The translations under genes were made by a program, and so were the position numbers. Shown in pieces: positions 25,351 through 32,848 of a stretch of DNA of 64,000 nucleotides. Source of the stretch: Enterococcus dongliensis (GTDB lineage: Bacteria; Bacillota; Bacilli; Lactobacillales; Enterococcaceae); NCBI RefSeq assembly GCF_005405225.1, contig NZ_BJDQ01000002.1, positions 124,001-188,000 of the forward strand, written 5' to 3'. The notes under the pieces are model-generated. The model did no database searches. It saw nothing but the letters and a program-made list of their open reading frames with translations, and was not told where the DNA came from. Each line of letters opens with the position of its first letter. The stretch's first letter is position 1.

Positions 25351-25469
25351 AAAAAAAGTCGATTGGAGGAAAGGTGATTTTTCTACTCGCTCAGAAACTC
25401 TAAGCAATGCTTGACTTCATGGTCACCGTTGATAGTTTTTAAGCATGAGAACACCTCCTCCATTCCAAT
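25351..25469 (-). terminator. Possible long-range terminator T1 enclosing the leader ORF
   Basis: The RNA segment from 25469 to 25452 (AUUGGAAUGGAGGAGGUG) can pair with CACCUUUCCUCCAAU (25376-25362), and seven T follow at 25357-25351. The 5' arm contains the ribosome binding site of the leader ORF, and the ORF lies in the loop. Translation of the leader would therefore compete with this stem. The pairing has a few internal bulges, hence moderate confidence. Confidence 0.45.
25423..25446 (-). CDS. Leader peptide MLKNYQR
   Basis: A 7-codon ORF (ATG CTT AAA AAC TAT CAA CGG TGA) with an ideal site GGAGGAGGT six bases upstream. A second mini-ORF (MKSSIA) starts five bases after its stop. Such a strong ribosome binding site in front of so short an ORF, inside an attenuator-like leader, points to a regulatory uORF. 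It has no Cys, Met or Trp run after the start, so what stalls the ribosome is not evident. Confidence 0.6.
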   Translation of the reverse strand: MLKNYQR

Positions 25470-25496
25470 TTTGAAACCGGAATCTTTTACCTACCG

Positions 25497-25525
25497 AGTA
25501 TAGCGAACCCTCATTCATTTATCAA
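25497..25525 (-). promoter_or_regulatory. SigA-type promoter of the rhodanese/YnjBCD-like operon
   Basis: On the minus strand TTGATA (25525-25520) and TATACT (25502-25497) are separated by exactly 17 bases. Transcription would start near 25490. No other consensus promoter is evident between here and 14880. Confidence 0.8.
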
Positions 25526-25793
25526 GAGGATTCAGCTAAAAAGAACATAAACTTTCTTTGTGAAAAAATGTTTTTTGTTGAGAATTTTCTTTCTGATTGA
25601 ACCAATACCTATCAATAAAAAAGCTGTCTTTGTTTACTGTTTAGCAAAAAAAGCAATGAAGAGTTGGACAAATACAAGAAGAGTGATTGCACAAGAACTA
25701 TTTATCTTTCTGCCTTTTATCTGTTTTTATAAATAGTAGCTTTTAGTCTTTTTACGTGATACGATTTTATTAGAAAAAAAGGGAGGTTTCATT

Positions 25794-26333
25794 ATGCTGG
25801 ATAAATCAGTACCCTATATCCCGTTTACTATGTTCCGCTCATCAAATGCACCTTCGTTACCAAAAATCCAGTTACCAGAGGGCTATCGTCTGGTTTTTTA
25901 TCAGCCAGGAGATGAAAAAGATTGGTGCCGAATCGAGACAGCTGTTTTAGAATTTGATACAGAACAAGCAGCTGCTGATTATTTCCAACGATCTTTTATG
26001 CCATATCAAGAAGAGCTGATGCGCCGAATGCTCTTTATTGAAAATGCTCAAGGAAAAAAAGTAGCTACCTTTACCGCTTGGTGGACAGAAGAAAATGATC
26101 CCCGGCTACATTGGTTAGCCGTATTACCTGAAGAACAAAAAAAAGGACTAGCTAAAGCTTTAGCGATTCGTGTCACTGAACTACTTCATATTTATTACCC
26201 CGATCAAGATCTTTATTTGAGCACACAAACTTGGAGCCATCATGCAGTAAAACTATATAGACAATTGGATTATGAAATTCTTCAAAATCAAAACTACCAA
26301 AAGATAATAGATATCTTAGCGGCGGTTAATTGA
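25794..26333 (+). CDS. GNAT-family N-acetyltransferase
   Basis: A 179-aa acetyl-CoA-dependent acyltransferase. The central fold shows ARLHWLAVLP-like sequence (PRLHWLAVLPEEQKKGLAKAL near residues 103-123), which carries the acetyl-CoA pyrophosphate loop Q/R-x-x-G-x-A (here EQKKGLA). The C-terminal strand LYRQLDYEI is the usual YxxxGF/Y segment. The ATG follows GGGAGG seven bases upstream. The substrate is not predictable. Single gene, ending at a strong hairpin. Confidence 0.9.
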   Translation: MLDKSVPYIPFTMFRSSNAPSLPKIQLPEGYRLVFYQPGDEKDWCRIETAVLEFDTEQAAADYFQRSFMPYQEELMRRMLFIENAQGKKVATFTAWWTEENDPRLHWLAVLPEEQKKGLAKALAIRVTELLHIYYPDQDLYLSTQTWSHHAVKLYRQLDYEILQNQNYQKIIDILAAVN

Positions 26334-26353
26334 TTTTACTGCAAAAAAATTAC

Positions 26354-26405
26354 TAAGCCCCCTTGATGAGATAGACTTAGTTGTCCATGTCATCAAGGGG
26401 GCTTA
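26354..26405. terminator. Bidirectional terminator between the acetyltransferase and msrA
   Basis: TAAGCCCCCTTGATGA (26354-26369) pairs perfectly with TCATCAAGGGGGCTTA (26390-26405), 16 bp around a 20-base loop, with T-rich flanks on both strands. Confidence 0.8.
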
Positions 26406-26436
26406 TTTGAATTTTTCAGTATTGAATTATCGCCTC

Positions 26437-26943
26437 TTACCAAAATTCAGCGATAAATTTTTTTCGTCGCTCAGCATTTTTTTGGTAGTTCTCTGGATTT
26501 CGTTGATAGTATTCTTGATGTTCCGTTTCTGCTGGATAAAAGACACTGGCAGGCTCAATTTGCGTCACGATTGGTTGATCGAAACGTCCGCTAGTTTGTG
26601 AATCTGCACGACTTTTTTCAGCTATTTTCTTTTGTAACTCATCAAAATAATAAATAACTGGACGATAACTGCTGCCTCGATCTTCAAACTGACCAAAAGC
26701 ATCAGTTGGATCTGTTTGTTGCCAATAAATCTCTACTAATTCACGATAAGAGATCAATGTTGGATCAAAAATAATCTCAACTGCTTCAGTATGCCCTGTT
26801 TTTCCGCTTTTTACTTCTAAATAGGTGGGATTTTCCGTTGATCCGCCAGTATAACCAGATATCACTGATTCGATTCCAGGCAGACTGTCAAAAGGTTTGA
26901 CCATACACCAAAAACAACCGCCTGCAAAAATTGCTCGTTCCAT
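26437..26943 (-). CDS. msrA: Peptide methionine sulfoxide reductase MsrA
   Basis: Repairs methionine-S-sulfoxide in proteins and free Met. At 168 aa it is the usual length. The active site GGCFWC is at residues 8-13 with catalytic Cys10. [15 protein letters not shown] and [11 protein letters not shown], then [27 protein letters not shown], are family core segments. It begins 17 bases after metQ on the same strand and so lies under the same T-box. That places Met uptake and oxidised-Met repair in one Met-responsive unit. Confidence 0.97.
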   Translation of the reverse strand: MERAIFAGGCFWCMVKPFDSLPGIESVISGYTGGSTENPTYLEVKSGKTGHTEAVEIIFDPTLISYRELVEIYWQQTDPTDAFGQFEDRGSSYRPVIYYFDELQKKIAEKSRADSQTSGRFDQPIVTQIEPASVFYPAETEHQEYYQRNPENYQKNAERRKKFIAEFW

Positions 26944-26960
26944 TTTATCACCTGTTCTTT

Positions 26961-27776
26961 CTACTCATTTACTGGGACAACTGAGCCGCCCCACTCTTGC
27001 TCAATCCAGTCTTGGACTTTTTTCTCATGCAACACTTCTACAATTTTTTTAATATCTTTATTTGATTTATTGCTGGTTTTTGTTGCAACGATATTTACAT
27101 AAGGAGAATCATTTTGTTCAATCATTAATGAATCTTTTACTGGATTCAGACCTTTTTCATAAGCAAAATTAGAATTAATCGCAACAAGATCTCCTTCATT
27201 GTTTTCATAAGCAGATGTCAACAATGTTGGATCCACACTATGTTCAAATACTAAATTCTTTGGATTTTCTGTAATATCCTCAAAGGTTGCTTTATCAATT
27301 GCTACACCGGATTTTATTTTAATCAAGTTGTTTTTTACAAAAATATTCAATACTCGGCCCCACTCGGAAGGGACATTGGAGACAATGACTTTCGCTCCAT
27401 CTGAGATGTCACTGACTTTTTTAATTTTATGTGAATAGATTCCCATCGGTTCTAAATGGATGGCACCCACATTTGAAAATTTATAGCCGTTTTCTTTCTT
27501 TTGCAGATTGAAGTAAGGGACTGTTGAAAAATAGTTGGCATCAATCTCACCATCATCTAATGCCTTATTGGGCAACACATAATCATCAAATTTTACAACT
27601 TCCAAATCAATTCCTTTTTTCTTCAACTCCGGTTTGATGTGTTCCAAGATCTCAGCATGAGGCGTTGGGGATGCACCAATTTTTATTTTATCCACCTTTT
27701 CTGTCGAGCCAGATCCACAAGCTGCTAAAAAGGTGATACAACCTAAAATCAATAAAGTTAAACTAAATTTTTTCAT
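26961..27776 (-). CDS. metQ: Methionine-binding lipoprotein MetQ (NlpA family)
   Basis: Substrate-binding lipoprotein (271 aa) of a MetNIQ methionine importer. The ATG at 27776 has AGGAG ten bases upstream and starts the signal [13 protein letters not shown]; the lipobox TFLAAC places the lipidated Cys at residue 20. Family signatures are [29 protein letters not shown] (usual FQHxPYL region) and [20 protein letters not shown]. No metN or metI lies next to it, so it must use an ATPase and permease encoded elsewhere. A T-box leader with a probable AUG specifier precedes it, supporting Met as ligand. Confidence 0.95.
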   Translation of the reverse strand: MKKFSLTLLILGCITFLAACGSGSTEKVDKIKIGASPTPHAEILEHIKPELKKKGIDLEVVKFDDYVLPNKALDDGEIDANYFSTVPYFNLQKKENGYKFSNVGAIHLEPMGIYSHKIKKVSDISDGAKVIVSNVPSEWGRVLNIFVKNNLIKIKSGVAIDKATFEDITENPKNLVFEHSVDPTLLTSAYENNEGDLVAINSNFAYEKGLNPVKDSLMIEQNDSPYVNIVATKTSNKSNKDIKKIVEVLHEKKVQDWIEQEWGGSVVPVNE

Positions 27777-27794
27777 ATTAGACACACTCCTAAA

Positions 27795-28091
27795 TATTTT
27801 TGACAAATAAAAAAAATATCCATCCCTTTACTTACCAGTTCACTGATAAATAAAGGGACGAATATTTTCGCGTTACCACCCTTATTCGTATCATCCTCAC
27901 AGATGACACCTCAACGGTACAATTATACCCGGCAATATAACGGTCGCTTCCCGTTCAATTTGCGTGAACAAACTGAATGCTCAGAGCTCATCTTCACTGA
28001 TTTTCCACGATCCCTCTTTTCACCTGCCGAGGGTCTCTTTGATCGTTTCATGATCACTTACTCTTCTCTTCGTAGCACAACTATTGAATAA
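27795..28091 (-). promoter_or_regulatory. T-box riboswitch leader (probable Met) of metQ-msrA
   Basis: On the minus strand the canonical T-box AGGGTGGTAACGCG lies at about 27869-27882. It is followed by a terminator: GTCCCTTTA pairs with TAAAGGGA, then a T run near 27805-27813. Upstream is a long Stem I with AGAAGAGTAA. The specifier loop on its 3' side reads GTGAAGATGAGCTC, in which AUG followed by A would be the specifier codon. Uncharged tRNA-Met would bind and antiterminate. Codon assignment is by position and is less certain than the T-box itself. Confidence 0.93.
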
Positions 28092-28095
28092 AGTT

Positions 28096-28124
28096 ATTCT
28101 AATATAAATAAAATCAATATGCAA
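28096..28124 (-). promoter_or_regulatory. Promoter of the metQ T-box transcript
   Basis: TTGCAT (28124-28119) and TAGAAT (28101-28096) with a 17-base spacer on the minus strand, directly upstream of Stem I. The remaining bases up to 28406 are AT-rich and hold no gene I can see. Confidence 0.75.
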
Positions 28125-28406
28125 TCAAAAAAACTCGATTTTTTCATTTAATGTTAGGCTATTAGTTTTATGAAAAAATTACTGATATCCATATGAAATA
28201 TACTCCATGTAAATATTTTTAAATGATTAAGTGTTTTTTTATGCATGGATAACCCATTTGCTACTCAAACAATGTATAATAAAATTATAGCTAATTGTTT
28301 TTTTATAATTAATTTACTAATAAATAAATCCTAGAGATCCATGTAATTATTTTTTGTTCTAAATATCTTCGTTCATGTTTTTTATTTTTTATAGGAGTGT
28401 GATTCT

Positions 28407-29759
28407 TTGGAAAAAACCAATCAGGCACTACTTTCTACAAAATTTATCTTTATTTTTTTACTGACCTACGCCTCATCCATCACAATAGCTGCCTTTTTTT
28501 TAGCCAGTCCCCAGACACTTTTTTTAGGGATGCGACAAATCATTGCTTCGCCTAGTAATCTGATTACTGATTATGTTCATATCGCTGGTGTAGGTCCTGC
28601 TTTTTTAAATAGTGGACTTTTGACATTGAGCAGTCTTTTTCTCTTACGCAAGCATAGACATCATTTTTGTTCGCTGACGGTTTCTGTTATTATGATGCTT
28701 TCTGGATTTTCCTTCTTCGGGAAAAATATTATAAATTCCGCGCCGATTATTATCGGCTGCCTAGTCTACTTACGAATCCATCACTCCAAACGTCAGGATT
28801 TATTAGTAATGGGACTGTTAGGGACTTGTCTTTCACCGATTGTCAGCACTATTTATTGTACACCGAGCTCCTTCAATAAACTTATCGCTTTAGCTATCGG
28901 GCTGTTGATTGGTTATACGATTTTACCGATCTTTGAATTTTTGAAAGGTCACACAAAGGAATTAAATCTCTATAATATGGGCTTTTCTGCAGGTGTCGTC
29001 GGCATAGTCGGAAATTTGACTACACGAAATGTACTTGCAATCAAAATGGTCCCTCACGCACTTTCTTTTGAGCATCATCATTTTTTACTATTTTTTTTAA
29101 TCGTCTTATTTACGATCCCACTCTTGGTGTTTCTGAATTTTTACAACAAGCGGCGACTTTACTCAAAACATTTGCTTTTAGATTTGAGAAAAATTCTTCG
29201 CTTTTCATTGTATGGTTTTCTTGGAGTGAGCATTACGCTCATTTTGAATGTTCCTCTTAGCGGTATCTTAGTCGGAGCTATTTTAACTTTTGCAGGATTT
29301 AGTATGTATAATTTTAAATTTCATTACTTTTTGTTCCCCGCATTAGGCGTATTATTGACGGCACAATTCATCTATCAAGATCTTGCTACTACTAATAGTA
29401 TTTTTATCTTTCTTTTTGCCAGCACCCTCTCGCCGATGACACGTAAGTATGGGTTATTGGCTGGCACGATGGCTGGATTAATCTTTTCATTGATTACTCG
29501 AAACACTCACCCCTTAACTGCTGGGATTAATTTATATAATTGTGGTTTTTCTGGTGGTGTCACGGTTTTACTGTTAGATTTTATCCGCGCTTTATTTTAT
29601 CGCAATTTTCAGCTTAAACAATTTTGTCAAAAGAACTATCACCAGCTTATTTTCTTTGAAAAGTCGCTACTCACTAAATTTCAGCTTATCTACCGAACTT
29701 TTTTTCTTAAATGTATAAAAAATAAAGAAAGACACACTAAAAAATTCGATCAATATTAA
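28407..29759 (+). CDS. DUF1576 family membrane protein
   Basis: A 450-aa polytopic membrane protein with about ten helices. It starts at TTG with AGGAGTG six bases upstream. The DUF1576 pattern is an internal duplication: the first half has DYVHIAGVGPAFLNSGLLTLSS near residues 50-71, the second NTHPLTAGINLYNCGFSGGV near 371-390. Each half also has an LYNMGFSAGVVG-like or LYNCGFSGG-like segment. Function is unknown; the duplicated Gly/Asn-rich loops suggest a transporter. A basic Lys/Arg-rich C-terminal tail of about 40 residues is cytoplasmic. Monocistronic. Confidence 0.85.
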   Translation: MEKTNQALLSTKFIFIFLLTYASSITIAAFFLASPQTLFLGMRQIIASPSNLITDYVHIAGVGPAFLNSGLLTLSSLFLLRKHRHHFCSLTVSVIMMLSGFSFFGKNIINSAPIIIGCLVYLRIHHSKRQDLLVMGLLGTCLSPIVSTIYCTPSSFNKLIALAIGLLIGYTILPIFEFLKGHTKELNLYNMGFSAGVVGIVGNLTTRNVLAIKMVPHALSFEHHHFLLFFLIVLFTIPLLVFLNFYNKRRLYSKHLLLDLRKILRFSLYGFLGVSITLILNVPLSGILVGAILTFAGFSMYNFKFHYFLFPALGVLLTAQFIYQDLATTNSIFIFLFASTLSPMTRKYGLLAGTMAGLIFSLITRNTHPLTAGINLYNCGFSGGVTVLLLDFIRALFYRNFQLKQFCQKNYHQLIFFEKSLLTKFQLIYRTFFLKCIKNKERHTKKFDQY

Positions 29760-29775
29760 TCAAACATTTCAACCC

Positions 29776-29812
29776 AAACAGCGTACCGCTACTAGCAGTA
29801 CGCTGTTTTTTA
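29776..29812. terminator. Bidirectional terminator after the DUF1576 gene
   Basis: AAACAGCGTAC-CGC/GCA-GTACGCTGTTT with a short loop and a T run on the plus strand, located between convergent genes. Confidence 0.85.
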
Positions 29813-29831
29813 TCTATTGCCGCCAATTTCA

Positions 29832-31166
29832 TCAACAACGGTTGTCTTCTTGTAAAACTTGAAGAGCTAACTCATTCAAATAGTGAAAATGCGGAGTAAA
29901 TTGCGGGACAAAACAAAAATTTTCGACTGCCAGTTCCGTGATTGTCTTTTTATCATGGATCAACACACTCAGTAGATTTAGATCTTGTAATAAATATTCC
30001 TTACTGACCAACTGTGCCCCAATGATTTCTAAGGTGTCTTTTTGATAAATTAGTTTCACTTTTGCCGTTTTTTGTTGTGCTACATAAGTCGGTGTCAAAC
30101 ATATTTTTGCTTGGACTGATTGGACATTCATGTCTAGAAACGGTGCTTCTTCTTCAGTCACTCCTACCGACCCCAAAAAATAGTCCATAATTTTAGTTGC
30201 GCTCACTTTGTTCTTTCGATCAAAAGAAGTCGGATGACCGATCAATGTCAGAGCAGCTGCCCGAGCCATATGCACTGCACGTGTGACTAGCGGCATAAAT
30301 ACATGCATTGTTTCCGAATAAGAAATTGGGACAATATCACCAATTGCATAAATATCTGGCTCACTTGTTTGTAAATAATCATCAACAACGACTGTATCAT
30401 CGTCATTTAACGCAACTTTATCTCGCAAAAATTCTGTATTTGGTTGTGCCTGTGAGGGGAAAATCACTGTGTCCGCAGTGATTGTTTTAGACAGCAAACA
30501 AATTTTTTCTACCTGATTATTGTTTTTCTGATAATCAATCAAAAATTCATTCGGATAAAAATAAATTCCTTGAGTTGCTAAAGCTTGTTGGACTTCTTCA
30601 ATCATATTCGTATCAAAGTAGCGAGAAAGAATCATCGGCATATTATCCACTAAATGAACTTTTCGTCCAGTTTTAGCCAAGACATTGGCTAATTCCAGCC
30701 CAATATACCCCGCACCAAAGATCGCAACTTCTTGCGCTTTTTCAAGTGAATCCAACACTTGTTGAGATTCTTCCAAGCCTTTATATGTAAAGGCATTTTC
30801 TGCATCGATCAATATCTTGATATTGGTCGGAGAAGAACCCATAGCAAGAATCAATTTATCATAGAATAAAATTTCTTCTTGCTCTTTTTTTAAAATCAGC
30901 TGATGGTTCGTTGGATCGATATCCGTCACCTCATACTCGGTCATTAATTTCACACCTAGATCAATTAAAGGCTGTACATCCGTCGTCACTTCTGTCAGCT
31001 CGTGGATAATCTCTTGAAAATGTAGATTGATCCCACTAGAAATATAACCTAACGCATGTATTGGTTTTCTATCGATCAAAAAAATCTCATTGTCATTTGC
31101 TAAACTGCATAAACTCTTCGCAGCCGCGATACCTCCATGAGATGCCCCAATAATCACGATTTTCAT
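29832..31166 (-). CDS. FAD-dependent NAD(P)H oxidoreductase (NADH oxidase/CoA-disulfide reductase family) lacking the redox Cys
   Basis: A 444-aa flavoprotein with FAD-binding GASHGGIAAAKS at residues 7-18, NAD(P)H-binding VAIFGAGYIGLELANVLAKTG near 150-170, and the second FAD motif DIYAIGDIVPI near 275-285. A dimerisation domain follows, with KVSATKIMDYFLGSVGVTEEEA. In water-forming NADH oxidases, NADH peroxidase and CoA-disulfide reductase the motif SCG near residue 42 carries the catalytic Cys; here GYISSGINLH has Ser44 in that place. It cannot use the cysteine-sulfenic or persulfide chemistry of the family and may be a diaphorase or H2O2-forming oxidase. It overlaps the Mga-type regulator gene by 4 bases. 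Confidence 0.92.
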   Translation of the reverse strand: MKIVIIGASHGGIAAAKSLCSLANDNEIFLIDRKPIHALGYISSGINLHFQEIIHELTEVTTDVQPLIDLGVKLMTEYEVTDIDPTNHQLILKKEQEEILFYDKLILAMGSSPTNIKILIDAENAFTYKGLEESQQVLDSLEKAQEVAIFGAGYIGLELANVLAKTGRKVHLVDNMPMILSRYFDTNMIEEVQQALATQGIYFYPNEFLIDYQKNNNQVEKICLLSKTITADTVIFPSQAQPNTEFLRDKVALNDDDTVVVDDYLQTSEPDIYAIGDIVPISYSETMHVFMPLVTRAVHMARAAALTLIGHPTSFDRKNKVSATKIMDYFLGSVGVTEEEAPFLDMNVQSVQAKICLTPTYVAQQKTAKVKLIYQKDTLEIIGAQLVSKEYLLQDLNLLSVLIHDKKTITELAVENFCFVPQFTPHFHYLNELALQVLQEDNRC

Positions 31167-32662
31167 AATCTCATCCTCAAATTATTTTTCTGTAAATAAC
31201 TTTCTCGCAACACTTCATTTAAATAGGGGAAATCAAAGTCGTATTCATTGCTCAACATTACAAATACCCGTGCATTCTCTTGCCGCGGGTATTCTTTGAG
31301 CTGGCTTGCTAAAATAACGTCGTATTGCTTATTCTTATCGTATTTAGTTAGATTAATTTTAAATGTCGTGGACACTTGTTCTCTAATGATATCAATCACT
31401 ATATCTGCCATGACTCGTTCATATGGAAAATCGCACGCGACATTTAAACAAGGTTCCACTTCTTTGAAAATTCGTTGTAAGATCGACGCATAGCGCACAA
31501 ATAATTCAAAACGACTATTTTGATTATCAAATTCTGACTGGTTCAAAATATCAAGTGAACGTGTCGTCAATGTCTCGCACAAATTCAGTAATCTTTTATC
31601 TTGAATTTTTTCAACACGTTTGTTTAATCCTTGATGGCCAAAAATATTGACCCATCCTCGAAAATAAATCAGACGGCTATGGTTTTGGATCAAGGTCAGA
31701 GAGATTTCTTCAGCAAAACGTTCTGAAAAAGAATACAGATAAAAGGTTTCATCCAAGATAAATTTAAATGCTTGATTTAAATGAACGACCCGATCATCTC
31801 TTAGTTTTTCATGCAACAGTTTATCAACATGATTATTTTGAATATCCAATGTAAAATTACAGATCATAAAAAGATAAAAAATCAATGTTTCATTTTGGTT
31901 CCAAATAAACGCATGTTGAATAAAAAAACGGGCTAAAATTTTTTGTAACGATAATAAAAAAGTATTACTTTCAAAAAAACTGCTGGGCAGATTCGTATAA
32001 TCTGGTGTAATTCTTTTTAATACACGTAACCGTTTCTTTGTGATAGACAGCCATAATTTAAATTTTATTTGCCCATCTTCAGTAAACGGAAAATCAAATT
32101 CTTTTTTCATCAATCCCAACAAGATATCACTAGTCGGATCATTGAACTCATTAAGATTCACTAGGTAGGGACGGCCAAACCACAGTAATTGAAAATAGAA
32201 GTAGCGGATTTGACTCTCTGAACCAAGTAATTTCCCATTTTTTATTTGTAAATGAAATTCAGCTAATAAAGTATTCAGTTCTCTGATTCGTCGAGTAAAT
32301 GTAGCAGGACTAAGGCCTAATGAATCTAACAATTTTTGCCGTTCGAGAGTGCCATACGCTAAAAGATGCATCAAAATTTGATATTTGACAGCATCCTTTA
32401 AATACGAATAATACACATCCGTCATTGACAGATTACCTAATCGTCGCAGAAATATTTTTCCATTTTCGGTATCAAGAACCAACTGATCAGTGAATTTTAC
32501 TAAGTTTAATTTTAATAAGGAAAGATCCTCTTTAAACGTCGCCCGATCGACTGATAGCTGAACAAGGGCCTCATTTATAGAAAGCTCGCTTTGTTCCAAC
32601 AAAAGTTGAAAAATTCTGATTTGCCGTTGCTCATTCTTCTCAAGTAAACTGAATAATTCCAA
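31163..32662 (-). CDS. Mga/AtxA-like transcriptional regulator
   Basis: A 499-aa regulator with the layout of the Mga family of lactic acid bacteria. Two N-terminal winged helices come first: residues 10-70 (LLLEQSELSINEALVQLSVDRATFKEDL) and 85-145 with the Mga HTH region GTLERQKLLDSLGLSPATFTRRIREL. Long helical PRD-like segments and a C-terminal EIIB-like domain near 400-499 (YDVILASQL) follow. It starts at TTG behind AGGAGGAG. It is coupled by a 4-base overlap to the flavoprotein gene and lies upstream of the WxL operon on the same strand; either could be its target. Such proteins respond to PTS phosphorylation or CO2. Confidence 0.9.
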   Translation of the reverse strand: MELFSLLEKNEQRQIRIFQLLLEQSELSINEALVQLSVDRATFKEDLSLLKLNLVKFTDQLVLDTENGKIFLRRLGNLSMTDVYYSYLKDAVKYQILMHLLAYGTLERQKLLDSLGLSPATFTRRIRELNTLLAEFHLQIKNGKLLGSESQIRYFYFQLLWFGRPYLVNLNEFNDPTSDILLGLMKKEFDFPFTEDGQIKFKLWLSITKKRLRVLKRITPDYTNLPSSFFESNTFLLSLQKILARFFIQHAFIWNQNETLIFYLFMICNFTLDIQNNHVDKLLHEKLRDDRVVHLNQAFKFILDETFYLYSFSERFAEEISLTLIQNHSRLIYFRGWVNIFGHQGLNKRVEKIQDKRLLNLCETLTTRSLDILNQSEFDNQNSRFELFVRYASILQRIFKEVEPCLNVACDFPYERVMADIVIDIIREQVSTTFKINLTKYDKNKQYDVILASQLKEYPRQENARVFVMLSNEYDFDFPYLNEVLRESYLQKNNLRMRL

Positions 32663-32785
32663 GTTTGCTCTCCTCCTAATATCAGTTCATTTCAGTAGCC
32701 GATATTGGCAAACGTCCTCAGAAAATCCTTTCTAATTTGTCAGCGATTTCAATGAATTTTCTGACAATTGGAAAAGAAAAAGAAC

Positions 32786-32820
32786 TTCAACTCAAAAATA
32801 GACTTTTTGGGTTGAAGTAC
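32786..32820 (-). terminator. Terminator of the WxL operon
   Basis: On the minus strand ACTTCAACCCAAAAA pairs with TTTTTGAGTTGAAGT and is followed by TCTTTTTCTTTT, just after the large WxL gene. Confidence 0.77.
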
Positions 32821-32848
32821 GCATAGAAAGTAATCCTTACCTACTTTT

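Larger units (their letters stand above)
25199..25490 (-). promoter_or_regulatory. Structured leader of the rhodanese/YnjBCD-like operon
   Basis: A 5' UTR of about 290 nt between the promoter (start near 25490) and the rhodanese ATG. In order it has a hairpin ATTCCGG...TTGGAAT, a strong ribosome binding site with a 7-codon ORF, a hairpin GCTTAGA-GTT-TCTGAGC, a first terminator (T1), the perfect repeat AACCTGT-TAA-ACAGGTT (25332-25348), an antiterminator segment and a second terminator (T2). The layout is that of a transcription attenuator. Further upstream (25526-25793) lies AT-rich DNA without a visible gene. Confidence 0.7.

Noticed and set aside
25241..25500. Known riboswitch class (SAM-III/SMK, TPP, FMN, T-box, yybP) in the rhodanese leader
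   Set aside because: None of the hallmark motifs of these classes was recognised; the leader is described instead as an unassigned attenuator.
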